A stretch of DNA of 64,000 nucleotides from Lunularia cruciata (GCA_948567375.1 OX419761.1:50718501-50782500); one strand, 5' to 3'; positions 12,788-25,480 are shown, counted from the stretch's first letter. Program-made: numbers and translations. The notes: generated by a model from the letters alone, not told the origin.

Positions 12788-13410
12788 TAAGATTCCTTCC
12801 TTGATCTCTCCTTTGAATGCGCTCTTCAGATATGCTTGCTCTGATTAAATGCTTCTCAGTCCTTAAGCACATGGATGAAACCCTTAGTTTGTACCGTTTC
12901 TGCTGAGATAACAAAGGTACATGACAGACCACTACGCATTCCATTTTTGAATGTGTTGGCTCTCATCCCATTCTCTTTGTCCTTTCCTGTTTTTCGCTAT
13001 TACTCTCGATTCTCGCCTCACAGATAAAATCCCAGTTATAATCGTCACTTTCTCCCGCTATCACCACATGCTTGCTTTTCTGCTGCAATGTTGCTCACCC
13101 TGCAGATGAACTCAGGTATGTCCCCACCAACACTTGCAGGCTGCTTTTCTTCTACCAAGCTGATTGACTTATTAGAGAAGAAGATAGGAATTCTAGATAT
13201 AAAAAGTGAAGGTTAGAAGTGTACATGGCCTCCCCTGTCCCCTCATTTTCGTTGCGCAATCACTTTCAAGAAGCAACCGGGTTTGCTCTGGACATTAATG
13301 AACGGACAGAAACTCGGGACGTAGACGTACTGAAACTACACCGTGATATCTCGGCACGAGTAGGGGGCACTGATGAAGGCATTCCGTGTTCCGTGCAGAC
13401 TTCCTAAGAA

Positions 13411-13757
13411 AGTCTGGCTACTTCCTTATGGTGCTGAAGTGTTGATGGACGCATGTTAACGTAGAGCTCACAAGGGTAAATCGCTAGTCTCATACACGGT
13501 TTGTGGAGTTTTGGAAGTTAAGGATGCCTTTTACTTTCGATGTATCCACAGTTTGAAATGATTACTGATAGTGACAGTTACTCATAGTCTGGCTACTTCC
13601 TTTTGGTGCTTAAGTGTTGATGGACTCATGTTAACGTAGAGCACACAAGGGTAAATCTCAGTCTCATACACGGGTTGTGGAGTTTAGGAAGTTAAGGATG
13701 CCTTTTATTTTCGATGTATCCACACTTTGACATGATCACTGATAGTGCCAGTTAACT
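13411..13757. repeat. 175-bp tandem duplication
   Basis: AGTCTGGCTACTTCCTT starts at 13411 and 13586, and the two copies stay collinear to about 13757 with scattered substitutions and small indels. No open frame spans both copies. Confidence 0.9.
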
Positions 13758-14687
13758 ATCGAGGTTACACGTGAATGCATTAATCCTAGCCTACGAACTG
13801 ACAGGAGAGCTTGCTCAGCACTTGTGTGAATGACCGTTACTAGGGATTTACTTCTTGTACCTTCTTCACTATGTAATATCTTGTCCAATCGTATGGAACT
13901 GTGTTCTGAGGAACGGATTCCACATTCTTACACTCAATGCATGATCATATTTTAACTTCGTCCTTCTCACTTCAAATCCGAGTGATGATGTTCACCTGAG
14001 TCTTCTCTCCTCCTTACAGTACGGAGCAGGGTTTGTCTGCTTGACTTGGGTGAATGGTAGAACCACACATTCTCTTTCTTTTAGGATTGTCACCTTTGGC
14101 TACATCGTAACCTAACATAATACCGTGTCCTTGGCTCTCAAATCTGTAAATTAAACTTGGGCTTTAAGTTTCAAATGAAGTACTTGGGATGTTAGGTAGA
14201 TTGTGGATTTGTTGTTATCTCTGTAACCGACCCTCAAGTCCACTCTGCTTTTCTGTTCGTTGTGAGGAGTATCAAAGAGAGCTATCATTCGCGGTCCATT
14301 TTTATGCATGGAGTTTTCACCAAACACAAAAGTACCTGTCAGTTCAAGACGACACAATCTTCGGAGTCAAGTGTTAGCAGCACCTCCGTATACCTTTGTG
14401 GAATCGGCCCTTCTCGAAAACTGAACCGAAACAAGTCACAAAGTAAGCAATGGAGCTATCATGTTGATACCCGGTCTTGTCTAGAATGTTTGTCTGGGGT
14501 CTCCGCCACTTTTATCACTCATAAACATTAAAGATAAAGATAAGGTAAAGATATTCATTTGCCTCGTTTGCCTCTCTGGTTGTGCAGACCCCAAGTACAC
14601 AATGGGACACGGGACGTTTTCCTGTGGTCACACTTACCGTGAAGCAAGAAGTCGACATAATATTACATCATGCCTCAATGGGTGTTG

Positions 14688-14725
14688 ATCCCCCGTCTAC
14701 CAACGGCTTCTGCTCCCGTTACGCA
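14688..14725 (+). repeat. second short dispersed motif, copy 1
   Basis: GATCCCCCGTCT, three to four variable bases, AACGGCT.CTGCTCCC, matching 35389-35425 inside an intron of the F-box gene. No flanking direct repeat was recognised here. Confidence 0.6.
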
Positions 14726-14996
14726 TATACCATATCTGGATTTGATAACAGTTTGTGGAGTTCGTGTTCAAGAAAACAGCATTGCTTTGGGATCAATGAA
14801 GCTTTCGAGAGTCTGGAGAAACCATTTCCGAGTTTACTCTTACGAGTTACCAAACTTCCGCAGTGGCAGCCACCACATATATCAAACACATTTCTCAGTT
14901 TCATGGCCATCAACTTGTGGAGGTCGTAGTGCAGATTGCTTTGTCTACTGCAGCAGATGTCATTCACTGTACTTTGGTGTGATCCCACAGTCTGGA

Positions 14997-15024
14997 TGTA
15001 ACGAGGCGGACCCGCCTCGTTACA
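14997..15024. repeat. perfect inverted repeat, 13-bp arms, 2-nt spacer
   Basis: TGTAACGAGGCGG at 14997-15009, spacer ac, then CCGCCTCGTTACA at 15012-15024. Confidence 0.85.
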
Positions 15025-16182
15025 ACGTCGAGAGCCATATACCTTACCTTTGCAAGACGCTAACGATGTTCAGGACCTGATTGAAAAGGGAGATTGAAGG
15101 TTGTGCACATTTCTGGATCTTCACCACCTCGACCACTCGATTAAAGGAAATGACTCGTTCCCAGATTCCTTTGGGGGAAGTGCCATGTGTACTCGTTGGG
15201 CACAAATTCTCCTTGTCGAGAACTCTGGTCTCCCGAGCTAGAAAAGCTGGAAAGGGCATGAGTTTCTGATGAGTACTCTGTCTATGATTACTGACAGTGC
15301 ACTCAAGAACAGAAAGGGAAACTACATCTGGCACCGACCACACTCGGCGGTGGACTAGGGACACATGTTCGCTTGATTCCATTCCAGTACTTGCAGAGGT
15401 TTCAGACCTAATTATGGTACTCTCAGTATGTTGGTGCGAAGGTCAACAACCTAAGCTGAGATCTGAAACATCAGAGATGGATTCAACAGGACCCCAAACT
15501 TGGGACCAAGACTTAACAGGGCCTCATTTTCCTTGACGTGGCAAGTCAAAATCCTACTTGGCTCCCACTTTCACGAACAGCTAGACAATACTTTTGTCTT
15601 GCTCAGTGTGATGTGACGGACTCAACTGCACGGAGAACATCGCCCTTCACCGTTGTTGTTTGTCGTGATGAGAAAAGAATGGCCAGAAATCTTCCGACGT
15701 ACTGAGCTTGTTGAGTTAACTTGTGAACGATTTGTCTAGATCGAATCAAAAACTTCAATACCGGGGTTGAATTCGGATCTCGATCTTTGCATCCTCACAG
15801 TAGGCGAAGAGAAAAGCCTGGACGAAATCGCGCTCGTGGATAGAGGCCGGAAACTTGAAAAGCAGATGTGAATTTTGCTTGCAAGAAACCGTGGATCATC
15901 TCCACGGAGCGAATTGTCGAGAGGACTAGAAAGATTTCTACTGCCACAAGTAAGATCCAAACAAGATGGAGTCCCGCCAGTGGCCCCATCGTCATGGTAC
16001 AGTAGATATAGTCGCTACAATGTCCGCCTCGTTGCCGTGGGTGGTTGGTTGATATATTTTCGTTCTGTTTTCTTTAATTGTATGGTGACAGCATGACGGG
16101 ATTCCCTGGTTCTTTATACACTTAGTTTGGCTGCCTAGATTTCGATTTCAGATTTTAGTAAAAGTCTGCTTGTCTTCGAAGT

Positions 16183-16290
16183 CTTGTGCGTGCTGGACCC
16201 GACTTTCGAGTCGGATTGAACGGCAGTTCTTGTCCACGCTGGGCCCGAAGTTCGTGTCGGGTGGAACGGCAGTTCTTGTGCATGCTGGCT
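16183..16290. repeat. 46-bp tandem repeat, about 2.3 copies
   Basis: CTTGT-C--GCTGG starts at 16183, 16229 and 16275; copies are separated by ACGGCAGTT. Copy 1 contains a perfect CCGACT-ttcg-AGTCGG hairpin at 16199-16214, which as RNA would be a UUCG tetraloop. Confidence 0.8.
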
Positions 16291-16450
16291 GGGCTCGGGT
16301 TCAGACTGGGGACCTATTCCTTTCCTTCTCCGGTCCGTAGTTCTGGGTAAATCTAATGCCCTGTCAAGAACACAGTTTGCCAACACGAAGTTTTGATTGC
16401 CAGCTACGATCATTGCATGACATGTAGGACAACGTGGGACAAAGGGTACA

Positions 16451-16490
16451 CACCATCCTTCGTGTTTCCTACGCGGTCACCCTTTTCTCA
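16451..16490 (+). repeat. short dispersed motif, copy 2
   Basis: ACCATCCTTCGTGTTTCCTA then CGCGGTCACCCTTTTCT. It matches the core of the copies at 8369, 25445 and 39051; the GCTTGATGGGG part is missing. Confidence 0.75.
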
Positions 16491-16965
16491 CTTCGGGTTG
16501 GTAGAAAGACCTCGGTTTGGTACGTCTAGGTGACAGGTTTTGTTTGGGGTACCGTTGGAAGTCCATCTCTGTCGAAAACATCCACTCAAGGCTATTTTGT
16601 TATCGTAGTGATATTATTCAAACTTCGGCGTACAATTCAGTGCAGGCAAAACTCGTCAGCTTTGCTTCTTTCAAAGCACTTTATGCTCTTTATCCCCATC
16701 CTTCTCATTATCCTGTGATTGTCGCTTGTCTTTATCCTCTTTCACAGCAGGCTCGTCGCAAAAGGCGCTTCCAACATATCATACCTGCAAAACTTAATAC
16801 AGAACTCCAAACTTGCTAATTAGGACTTCGGAAACTTCTAGGTTAGTATTTCCTCGTTCTTAGTGGCTAGTTGTCTATTGGACCTATTTACTTACACTTC
16901 CATGTCTTGTAGATGACTTGTATGTCACGTACACTTCAATTAGAAAAGACCCATCAGATATTTGT

Positions 16966-17003
16966 GTTTGATTGTATTGGACTGTTGTCCAATACAATCA
17001 AAC
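16966..17003. repeat. perfect inverted repeat, 17-bp arms, 4-nt loop
   Basis: GTTTGATTGTATTGGAC at 16966-16982, loop tgtt, and the exact reverse complement at 16987-17003. Confidence 0.9.
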
Positions 17004-17720
17004 CACTCGGTCTGCTAAATTACTCGTTGTCTATCACTATAGACTCCACTCCTCCAAATTTCAATTCACTATGCCATCTACTTCTGGGGAGAGACCATGT
17101 GCATGCAAGTAAAGCAGTACGTATGCACTAGAGCTTATCACATCGATCAATGAAACTTCAGAGAGTTTAGATGAGTTTATATCAAACCATCAAGCTTAGT
17201 GTTGTCATCTGAACTTCATCAAAACTCTTCTGGTTATTGTATGAAGCCGTCTATAATACAAAATTTGGTACAGTTCATTGAATTACTCTGCATTTCACAA
17301 GGACTAGAAAGACACTAGAAATTGGACAATCTTTCCAAATTCCTATGCATGAGAGTGGTACCTTCTTGAAGAGTACTAAGTTTTCATTTTGACCGAGAAG
17401 AAGGGGATCGATGGTCGAGGAGTGTGGACAACCGCTCCGAAGGACAAGAGGTATAATTATTCATAGTTTCAAGTTCAGCTGTTGAAGATTAATATTCGTG
17501 TCCGGGAAGTTAGAAAGGAAATAAAAGACATAGTGGGCTCAGGTGGAGGAGTGGAGACAAGATTGGAAACAGTTTATGATATGTGTCGCCTCGGGGCAAT
17601 TCCTTCCTAAGAATTTACTTATGTTAAAAACATTCAAAGGTTTGTACATTACACTAGTGAATGGATAAATAAAAGTAAAATAAAAGGTTCGTTAGCAATC
17701 TACCAAAGTAGTTACAAGAG

Positions 17721-17748
17721 AAACAGCCAATCTACTAATTGGCTGTTT
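17721..17748. repeat. perfect inverted repeat, 11-bp arms, 6-nt loop
   Basis: AAACAGCCAAT, ctacta, ATTGGCTGTTT. Confidence 0.8.
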
Positions 17749-18090
17749 TCCAAAGTTGGAAAGTCAAAATTTGAGACAAACTAAATCTATGAATAACACG
17801 GACTCTCCAGCTTGTGTAAATGCGTGAATATTAGTCAATTCCTCATCTAAAAAACCATGATTAGATCCGAGGGAAGGAAGGATATCTTTGGCTACATGAA
17901 GGCTTGCGCTAAAGCTCTTTAAGGTCAAAAGACAAAGTTGTATATCCCAAAGGAAAAAAAAAAAATGCAAGGCATAAGAAATAACGAACACAAGGCAAAA
18001 ATTAAAATAAAAACTAAAAATCAAAGTATACATCGAGTCCACAAGTCAAAAAAAGTAAAAGAAAAGAAACAAAGTAATTACTATTGAAAT

Positions 18091-18258
18091 GTGAACTTGT
18101 TTTCCAATGATATAGACGGTAAATGGGGAGAAAGGTACTAAATGTGTGAACTAGTTTTCCAATGGTATATATGGTAAGGGGGGAGAAAGAGTACTAAATG
18201 TGTGAACTAGTTTTCCAATGGTATATATGGTAAGTGGGGAGAAAGAGTACTAAATGTG
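18091..18258. repeat. minisatellite of about 56 bp, 3 copies
   Basis: GTGAACT.GTTTTCCAATG starts at 18091, 18146 and 18202, each followed by a G-rich gggagaaag-gtactaaat block. Confidence 0.9.
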
Positions 18259-18589
18259 ATGTTAGATACTATTGCCATTGCAAGTCTATGCAGATCCAAA
18301 AATTAAGAGTATTGTAAAGTGATGGAGATTCTCAATTTAAAATATGAGGTTATATATATGGTTGGAGAGATTATAAGAATTCCTCTCCTCTATAGGGAAC
18401 CTCCTATTGCATTCCAAAGAAGACCATTGGACTAGTATTGAATATATGAAAAAAATCTCTATAAGCAAATGTACAAAGGTATCAGAGTGTAGCAATATTG
18501 AAGAATGGTCTTCCTTCTTCTAGTGGTGATGATAGTTACTATGCTTTCTTGAATGTCAACTTGTGATAATTGCTTTTCTCTTAGGGGGT

Positions 18590-19065
18590 TTGTACCCACC
18601 ACATCAAACAAGATACGTTGATCATCTATGCATGTGATTATATCTGCTCTCACATGCCAAGGAGATGATCCAACAAATCCAATCACCACTCAATTTTTAT
18701 ATAGGACCATGTAGCTCATAGAAAACAATATACGTTGACCCTCTATGAATGTGATTATATTTGCTCTCACAAGCCAAGGAGGTGATCCAACAAATCCAAC
18801 CACCACTCAATCTGTACTTAGGACCATGTAGCTCATAGAAAACAATATACTTTGACCTTCTATGAATGTGATTATATTTGCTCTCACAAGCCAAGGAGGT
18901 GATCCAAGAAATCCAACCACCACTCAATCTGTACTTAGGACCATGTAGCTCATAGAAAACAATATACTTTGACCTTCTATGAATGTGATTATATTCGCTC
19001 TCACAAGCCAAGGAGGTGATCCAACAAATCCAACCACCACTCAATCTGTGCTTAGTACCATGTAG
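18590..19065. repeat. 117-bp tandem repeat, about 4 copies
   Basis: CCATGTAGCTCATAG starts at 18707, 18824 and 18941, with CCATGTAGCTGATAG at 19058; a diverged copy precedes 18707. The period is exactly 117 bp (39 codons). The inner copies differ by only a few bases. On the minus strand an open frame of 135 codons (18697-19104) reads through three units containing RLSGGWI.WITSLACES. Confidence 0.9.
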
Positions 19066-19079
19066 CTGATAGAATCTAT

Positions 19080-19300
19080 GCCGTTGTATCTTGGAAGATA
19101 TCATGAATCCTAGTGTGCTCTCTACCTACAGCATATTGTAAAATGTATATGCAATGTGCGTCATGTGGAGATCTACATCATGCAATTTGTGCCATTGTAT
19201 CTTGGATAGAATCATGGATTCTAGTGTGCACCTATTGCATACTGTAAAATATATATGCTATGTGTGCCATATGGAGACCTACATATGCATTGGTCTGGTA
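19080..19300. repeat. 111-bp tandem duplication
   Basis: GCC.TTGTATCTTGGA starts at 19080 and 19191, and both copies continue with tagtgtgc, catactgtaaaat-tatatgc and atgtggaga/atatggaga. It abuts the 117-bp array. Confidence 0.75.
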
Positions 19301-20543
19301 GCTTTAGAAATGTTGAATGCAGTAAACCCAAATGCAAGTGGAATGCCATAGTAAACTCCTTGGATGTGAAGCAAAAATCCTTGATCAAAGGGGAACATGG
19401 AGCCTTGCTTGAGAGCCTTTCCCTCCACAAAAGAGAATAGTAGCTCTATCAAGTAAAGGCACATTAGTGAAGATGTTTGTAAGGGTATGAATGTGAATAT
19501 GGTTATTGAGATCCTCTTGAAAACTTCATAGAGTCTAGTGATACAAAGGCAATAAACAAAAGAAGTATTGTGTATAGAGTAATTGGTAATAGGTCACAAA
19601 ATAGGAGTACATTTGTGTATGGGTAAGTACATGCTAAATAAAAGGCTCTAAGGACATAACATCTAGTCAAAAGTGAATATGTTCCACAACCAAGGGAGTA
19701 AATGAGCATGGATTATAGCCAAAATGGAGTAGGCCACATAAATGTTACACAACTAAGGGAATAAATGATTGTGGATTGTAGCTTGAACCAAAGTATTTGA
19801 GATAAATGAGCTGCAAAAATCTCCTCTCTTAGAGGATGAGCTCTAAAATCCTCATTACTCATGCCTCATGTTTCTCTATAAGTGTGCCATTATGATTGAT
19901 TTTCAGGCATCTATGTGAATGAAGTAAAGCAAGAGCAAAGGAGGACTGCATAAGTTGTAACCCGTTTATTTGGGTGATAGTTATGGAGGAAAGAAGCTAA
20001 ATCATAGTGGCAAGTGGATGGAGAGTCCTTAAGGTACAAAAAGTATCAAGGAGAAGGTGCTAGTTGAGAGTGTAATAGTGCTTAGACTGCACCTCTATAC
20101 TCATTTTCTGACCTAATATCAAGGAATGACAAAGGTGTCAATGCTCTAGAGGTGAAACAGGGGACTAGGGGACTCTACTATCCTCCTAGGTGATGCTTGG
20201 ACCCATATGATATATCCATCATGTAGTGCTGACCAATCTTCCATAGAAACTTATGAATCCTAAAAGCTATCTCTTGAAATCTTGATACAACTCTTGATGT
20301 AACTTCTAGGAAAGAAGAATAAAATACGAAAGAATAAAATGGGAAAGAATAAAATACGCTATGGGAGAAGGACAATAAGATCCAAGTACAGATATCTCTC
20401 TTACGGATACTACTCTTTATTTAGAGAACATGATCTTTGTAAATTGGTTACAATTATACACCATCAAGGTTGTTCGTTGAGCAAGTATGAATCGAGTAGC
20501 AGAAGCAAACTAGGTCCATCTCGGTTTGTGCGATTCTTTGATG

Positions 20544-20598
20544 GTCTAGAATGACTACCAAAGTAGTCATTCCATACGATTTGGTAGTCATTCTAGAC
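20544..20598. repeat. perfect inverted repeat, 19-bp arms, with an inner third copy
   Basis: GTCTAGAATGACTACCAAA at 20544-20562 and its exact reverse complement at 20580-20598. The 17-nt spacer begins GTAGTCATTC, so the left arm can also fold with the spacer, giving two alternative hairpins. Confidence 0.9.
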
Positions 20599-20798
20599 GA
20601 TAAAGTTGAACGTTTAGTCAATGTGGGTCGAGCTCTGGTGACGAATTTGAGAGTTTCGGGCTTAGTTTGTTGTTTGATAATCACTTATCTGTCCATTCTC
20701 CCCTCAGGAAGAAAATTTTGCCGAACCAAAATGGTGTTTAGGAAAAAAGACCTAGTTGTTCTGTCTAGTTGAGTCGTCATGGATCACCCACCATCTGC

Positions 20799-20888
20799 GG
20801 CGAAACTAGAGATGTTACACAGATGAGATGCTGGCTAGTGAGAGGCGAAACTAGAGGGGTTACACGATGAGATGCTGGCTAGTGAGAG
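20799..20888. repeat. 45-bp tandem duplication
   Basis: GGCGAAACTAGAG starts at 20799 and 20844, both copies ending gatgagatgctggctagtga. Confidence 0.85.
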
Positions 20889-21561
20889 CAGGCAGAACAA
20901 CTCTAGGGGGAAGAAGTATTTGCAGTTGAAACACAGAACGAGAAGAAGTTCTCTAAGAAGAACGAGACAACGTGGAGTCAGGGTATGGCCGGCACTTACG
21001 AGCTCTCCAGTAAATGAGCTGTGGCAACAGAGCCGGTTGAAGACCATATGGGTCTTCCCGGAGAAATGCGCCCCCGGGCTCCTCATAACACCATATCGTT
21101 CATCATGTGTGCTAATTAAAAGATAAAGACTCTTCGTAATACCACATCGTTCATTATGCTTGCTAAGACATCATGAGGTGTAAGTTCTCTTGTGTTCTTG
21201 TGTCGCCTGTCACTCTTGCGACTCTTCCTACGGCGCTTATCTCCCCGACCCTCTGGTATCACCAGGGACTGCTCGATGAGAGAAGGAGTTCTGCGGCCGA
21301 TTTCCAATACCGCATTTGTCGATTCTCAAAACTCAAGGAGTTGGTACATTCCCACAACAACTATGAGTTACACTGAATTTATTCCTTTATTTCAGTGAAC
21401 GGTGTAAGAACGAATCTCACTGGTCTCAAATTTCAGTGGCAACGGGGACTGACTAACCCGCGTCGAGCATTGGGGTACTGTTTAGTCCTTGTGCCAACTT
21501 GGGATATTCTTAAGTCTATCTCGGGGGTTAACGCCATGTTACCTCTTGTGCTTTCATTCTT

Positions 21562-21620
21562 GTACGGCTTGATGGGTCTTTCCATCCTTCTTGTTGTTAT
21601 CGTACGTGGTCGCGTTTTCT
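21562..21620 (+). repeat. short dispersed motif, copy 3 (diverged)
   Basis: GTACGGCTTGATGGG, TTTCCATCCTTC, then TACGTGGTCGCG. GTACGGCTTGATGGG also matches the right half of the palindrome at 8354-8381. Confidence 0.65.
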
Positions 21621-23966
21621 CCCCTATCTCTATCTCTGGATGTTGAGAGGACGGTCGTCGAATATGTGCATCGATATGCGTAATTCTGTTGAAGCTTCAT
21701 GCGTCTGAAATGATATCCAATTGCAGTTAACACTCCATTCTGACTTCATTTAGTCAGTTTCCATTTATGGTGCTAGAGTTCCGTTGTGCACTATTACTGT
21801 ACCTGTCAAGTCATTCAGTACTGTATTGATGGTTAGTTGTTGATCTATAAACCTCGAAGGCGTTCAATATCATGTTTCCATGGTACTAGGCTGAAGATTA
21901 TACCCTTTGATCGGAGTTTAAGGCCAAATCAGACTTAGCTGATTAGAAAACGCGTATGTGTGCAAAAAAAGAAACAAACCGATTTGAGTTTCGTTCTTCT
22001 CGGTATCTTAGCTTTTGAACGGGCTTGGATCCGATGCGTACCTCGAGGAGTACTTAATTTACCAATAAGTCGTCGGAGTACTAAGAACTGAATTTCTTGC
22101 AAGTAGTTATTCGTATACTCGGCAGCTAGTTTATCCACACATCTAAACGCACTACACATGCTGCTTAGATCGTAGAACTTAGAAGCCAACAACATCCCTT
22201 GTACGCCTAGTGCAGTGCTTGCAAAACTTAGTGGCAAGAGGAAGATTTTCTAGTACACTCCATGGTGCTGCTGTGCGAGAAGCAAACTACATGCATTGCA
22301 ATTCATACTCTAGAAGTTTGGTGTTTGCTTCACTGAACGAAACGAAACACTAAGATCCTGCATTAGATTCACATGTTGCTGCTGTGCTAGAAGCAATCAA
22401 TATGCGTTGGAATCTTAATAGTCTATAAGTTCAGTGTTTGCTTGATCCGATGGACGCTGTAAGATTCTTTAGTAATAATATCAGCGTTTACAGTGACAAG
22501 AGACGCGTATGGTGCGGGCAACGATTGCAACAACTGCAGGTAGATGATCCCGCATAATTGGCGTTCATAATATGTAGATTTGACCAGCAGTGACAAGACA
22601 TGGAGTGAAATGAGAAGTACCATGGCCGAATGCAGCATTATCAGCTCAGAGTCACCACTGAATTCAGGAAGTTCAAATAGAAGCTCGACGGGGAATGGTC
22701 ATGAGGACAAAATGTTTGAATGGCCACCAGGTTATCTGATATTAATAAAATGAACGGAATTATGGTGATATAACTCCTGTTGTTCAATCACTGTGTCGAC
22801 TTCTGGCGTTGATGATAATGGCTACAATAAAGATCATGATTGGGAAACATCATTCACTGAGTTCATTCGAGTCCAACCTACACGGGCAAAGCAAACCAGA
22901 CGTCAATCAAGTATCGTTTCTTTTTCGGCGTCAAAGGTTGTTGACAGTTCTGTTCATGGAAGTACCAGCAGACTGATGTTACTCTTTATCGACAATTCTT
23001 TCTATCACCTGAAGTGAAGCATGAGCCACATGTCCATGATGATCTGAAGAGTGTTTCCATCTGCTAGAGGATATATGATCCACACATCAACTCGGCAACC
23101 CGGCAACAACCACTACGAATTTTCTACAGATTCATTTGACCGACACTATTTAATATCTGTCCAAGTGCAGTGTGTATGTACGGGTGGACGAAAAGCTTCC
23201 AATTTACATGTAATCAGCTCGACCTGCATCTTGTCTCCCCTGACTGCAAGAATTTGGATGATTTCTGCAGATTATACTGGGTCCACAGTTCAAGATACCG
23301 GTTTCCAAAGTGAACGTAAATTGTAATCTATCCAATGTCGTTGACAAGAACATGTCAATTTCCTCTCCACTCACTTGTACTCGTAAATCAATCAAAGTTC
23401 AGTATAGTAAAAGCAATAACAGGATAAAAAGTCCAATACTTTACGTTCCAATGACAACATCAAGCTCCATCCAGATGGGCATTCCTCCACTTCGTTTGAA
23501 CATGCCTCAAAACCTTTCATTTCTATGAACAGCGTAGAAAGACATAAAGAAGTAATAATGGTTTGGTGCATTCTTCTTTGGTCAACCCCGACCACGGTCA
23601 CCCTTCAACGCTTCACCGTGGTAAACAGGTAAGGATCGCTAATCTGATTTGGAATGGTATATCTATAACCAGTAAAGTAAGGTTACACCAATTATCCAGA
23701 ATTGTATATATGTAATTTAAGAGTATATTGTAAAATTTCTATGATATTGTGGTATATCTATCTATATCCATCCTTGTTGTTATCCGTTTTTTGTATTTAA
23801 GGGAAATTTGGATATCTTTATTAGTTGATGGCATTTTTATATTTGACATACCGAACCTATTATTAGTAGATAACATATACGAAATGGGTGTTTCTCCAGA
23901 TTTTCCTGCTTAGAATCAAGACAAACTAATAAATAAATATACATGAAATAAATGAAAGGAATCTAA

Positions 23967-24340
23967 ATGCCAATTCTGCTTCTATTCTCTATGCTTAAAG
24001 TGCCGGGTAAAACCAAGAGAACTATTATAGATCTTCAGATTATGGAAAATCTTGACACAAAGTTAAAACCACTCATCTATGTTCCAATTTTTGATTTTCA
24101 GTTATTAGAATTTGAAAATATATTTGAAACTGATTTAAAAATTGACCTAGAAAAACTTCTTTTGTGAAAAAATTAGAAGAAGCATCTCGGGTGGAACATG
24201 TGACCTCTAAAACTTCTGATATTATTTTATTTCAAACTTGTTATCCGGAGTTAAGGTGCTTCCAAGAAACAACTTCACACTAAACTAGTAGAAATATCTT
24301 ATGAAATGGTATTGTACAGATCACAAGTAGTTAAAATAGT
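23967..24340 (+). pseudogene. unidentified degraded coding-like stretch
   Basis: A 66-codon frame starting at 23967 ends at a stop at 24165-24167, and a related-looking frame continues with a shift through KLEEASRVEHVTSK to about 24340. The predicted residues are non-repetitive and include charged helices, unlike surrounding noise, but I do not recognise the family. It may be a fossil of an inserted element. Function unknown. Confidence 0.25.
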
Positions 24341-25444
24341 TTATGACATATGAGGCCAATATATGCAATAAAATAAGAATTTAAAGTGATATTGATTCAA
24401 CATTTTGCAGTGGAACTAACTCAATGTGAGTTCTTTCTTGGAAGAACCTTAGCTCCGGATATCAAGTTTGAAATGAAACATGATAAATTTTGGAGGTCCA
24501 ATGTTCCACCAGATATGCTTCATGTAATTGGTTCCCCAAAAAAGTTTTTCTAAGTAAAATTTTTTTTTGGCGTCAAGATTCAGTTATACATTGAGTAGCT
24601 ATACTAGAAAACTGAATGATTGAGAATCTTGTGGTAATATGATTTCAAATCATTGCAAATATTATATCACAGTATGGTCTATAAAATGATCTTTGGTTTA
24701 GTTATATTTATATATAGGATATACATACATATAAAATATATACAAGATATATGTAAATTTATTAAACTTTTACATAGTCAGAGGAGAAATTTCAAGATCA
24801 GGTTGTAGCCAATCCTCGATGGTACTAAGGAATTTGAAGTCATCCGGATTTGTTGAATATTTGAAGTACCCGAGAAGTCTCTAGTATTTAGAAATTATTT
24901 TTTCAATTTCTTGGGCATTTATGGGTATATGAAAGTTCCCATCTAACTTTAAGCCACCCAGATTCTTTTAACATTTAAAAGATATAGCTCAAAAACATTG
25001 GTTTTGAGCTTCCTATTTTTCTAAGTACCTTGAATTTGATCTTATTATGTAACACATAGGTTGCAAATAATCGGGCTTTCAAGGAGATTGATAGACTTGT
25101 ATGCCTCTATATAAGGTCAATATTCTATTCAATCCATGGAGGATCAAAATTTCAATGTTCTCTTAATCTAGTCAAACTATACCTAATCTAATCTGGGAAG
25201 AATGCGTACTCCAACATGTCGTTGAGTCCATTCGTAATAACTTAAATATCTGGATATTCTTTATATGACATGTGAAATCAAACTACACAGCCTTGGTGTT
25301 CAATTCTATCCAACCAAGAAAGAAAGATCTATAACTTTATCATAAAGCCCTATATCACCTACTTAGTATGTTATCAGTACATCCTTATGCTCCTTTGTTC
25401 AAATTTATCCAACTGAGAAAGAAGAATCATTAACCTTTTATCAC

Positions 25445-25480
25445 TTCCCATCCTTCGTGTTCTCTACGCGGTCCCTTTTC
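25445..25480 (+). repeat. short dispersed motif, copy 4, inserted in a tandem repeat
   Basis: TTCCCATCCTTCGTGTTCTC then TACGCGGTCCCTTTTC. The neighbouring repeat copies read tatcac directly followed by (c/t)tacttagta, so this 36-bp block is a net insertion. CTT is present on both sides and may be a 3-bp target duplication. Confidence 0.8.

Larger units (their letters stand above)
12260..17700. other. intergenic region, no convincing gene
   Basis: The first part must hold the TFIIS 3' UTR. After that no open frame on either strand shows domain character or a consistent exon chain. The sequence is gene-island-like in composition and contains several tandem duplications, perfect inverted repeats and two short dispersed motifs, listed separately. 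Confidence 0.6.
17701..22420. other. intergenic repeat-rich region without recognised gene
   Basis: Several families of tandem repeats and hairpins are present (listed separately), but no domain-bearing open frame was found. The 39-codon repeat frame at 18697-19104 on the minus strand follows from a 117-bp tandem repeat and is not called as a gene. Confidence 0.55.

Noticed and set aside
13219-13407. 62-codon frame after TFIIS
   Set aside because: No domain, short, next to a tandem duplication; chance frame.
18697-19104. 135-codon repeat protein on the minus strand
   Set aside because: The open frame is explained by a 117-bp tandem repeat; there is no start context, signal or known repeat family. 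Kept as a finding, not as a gene.
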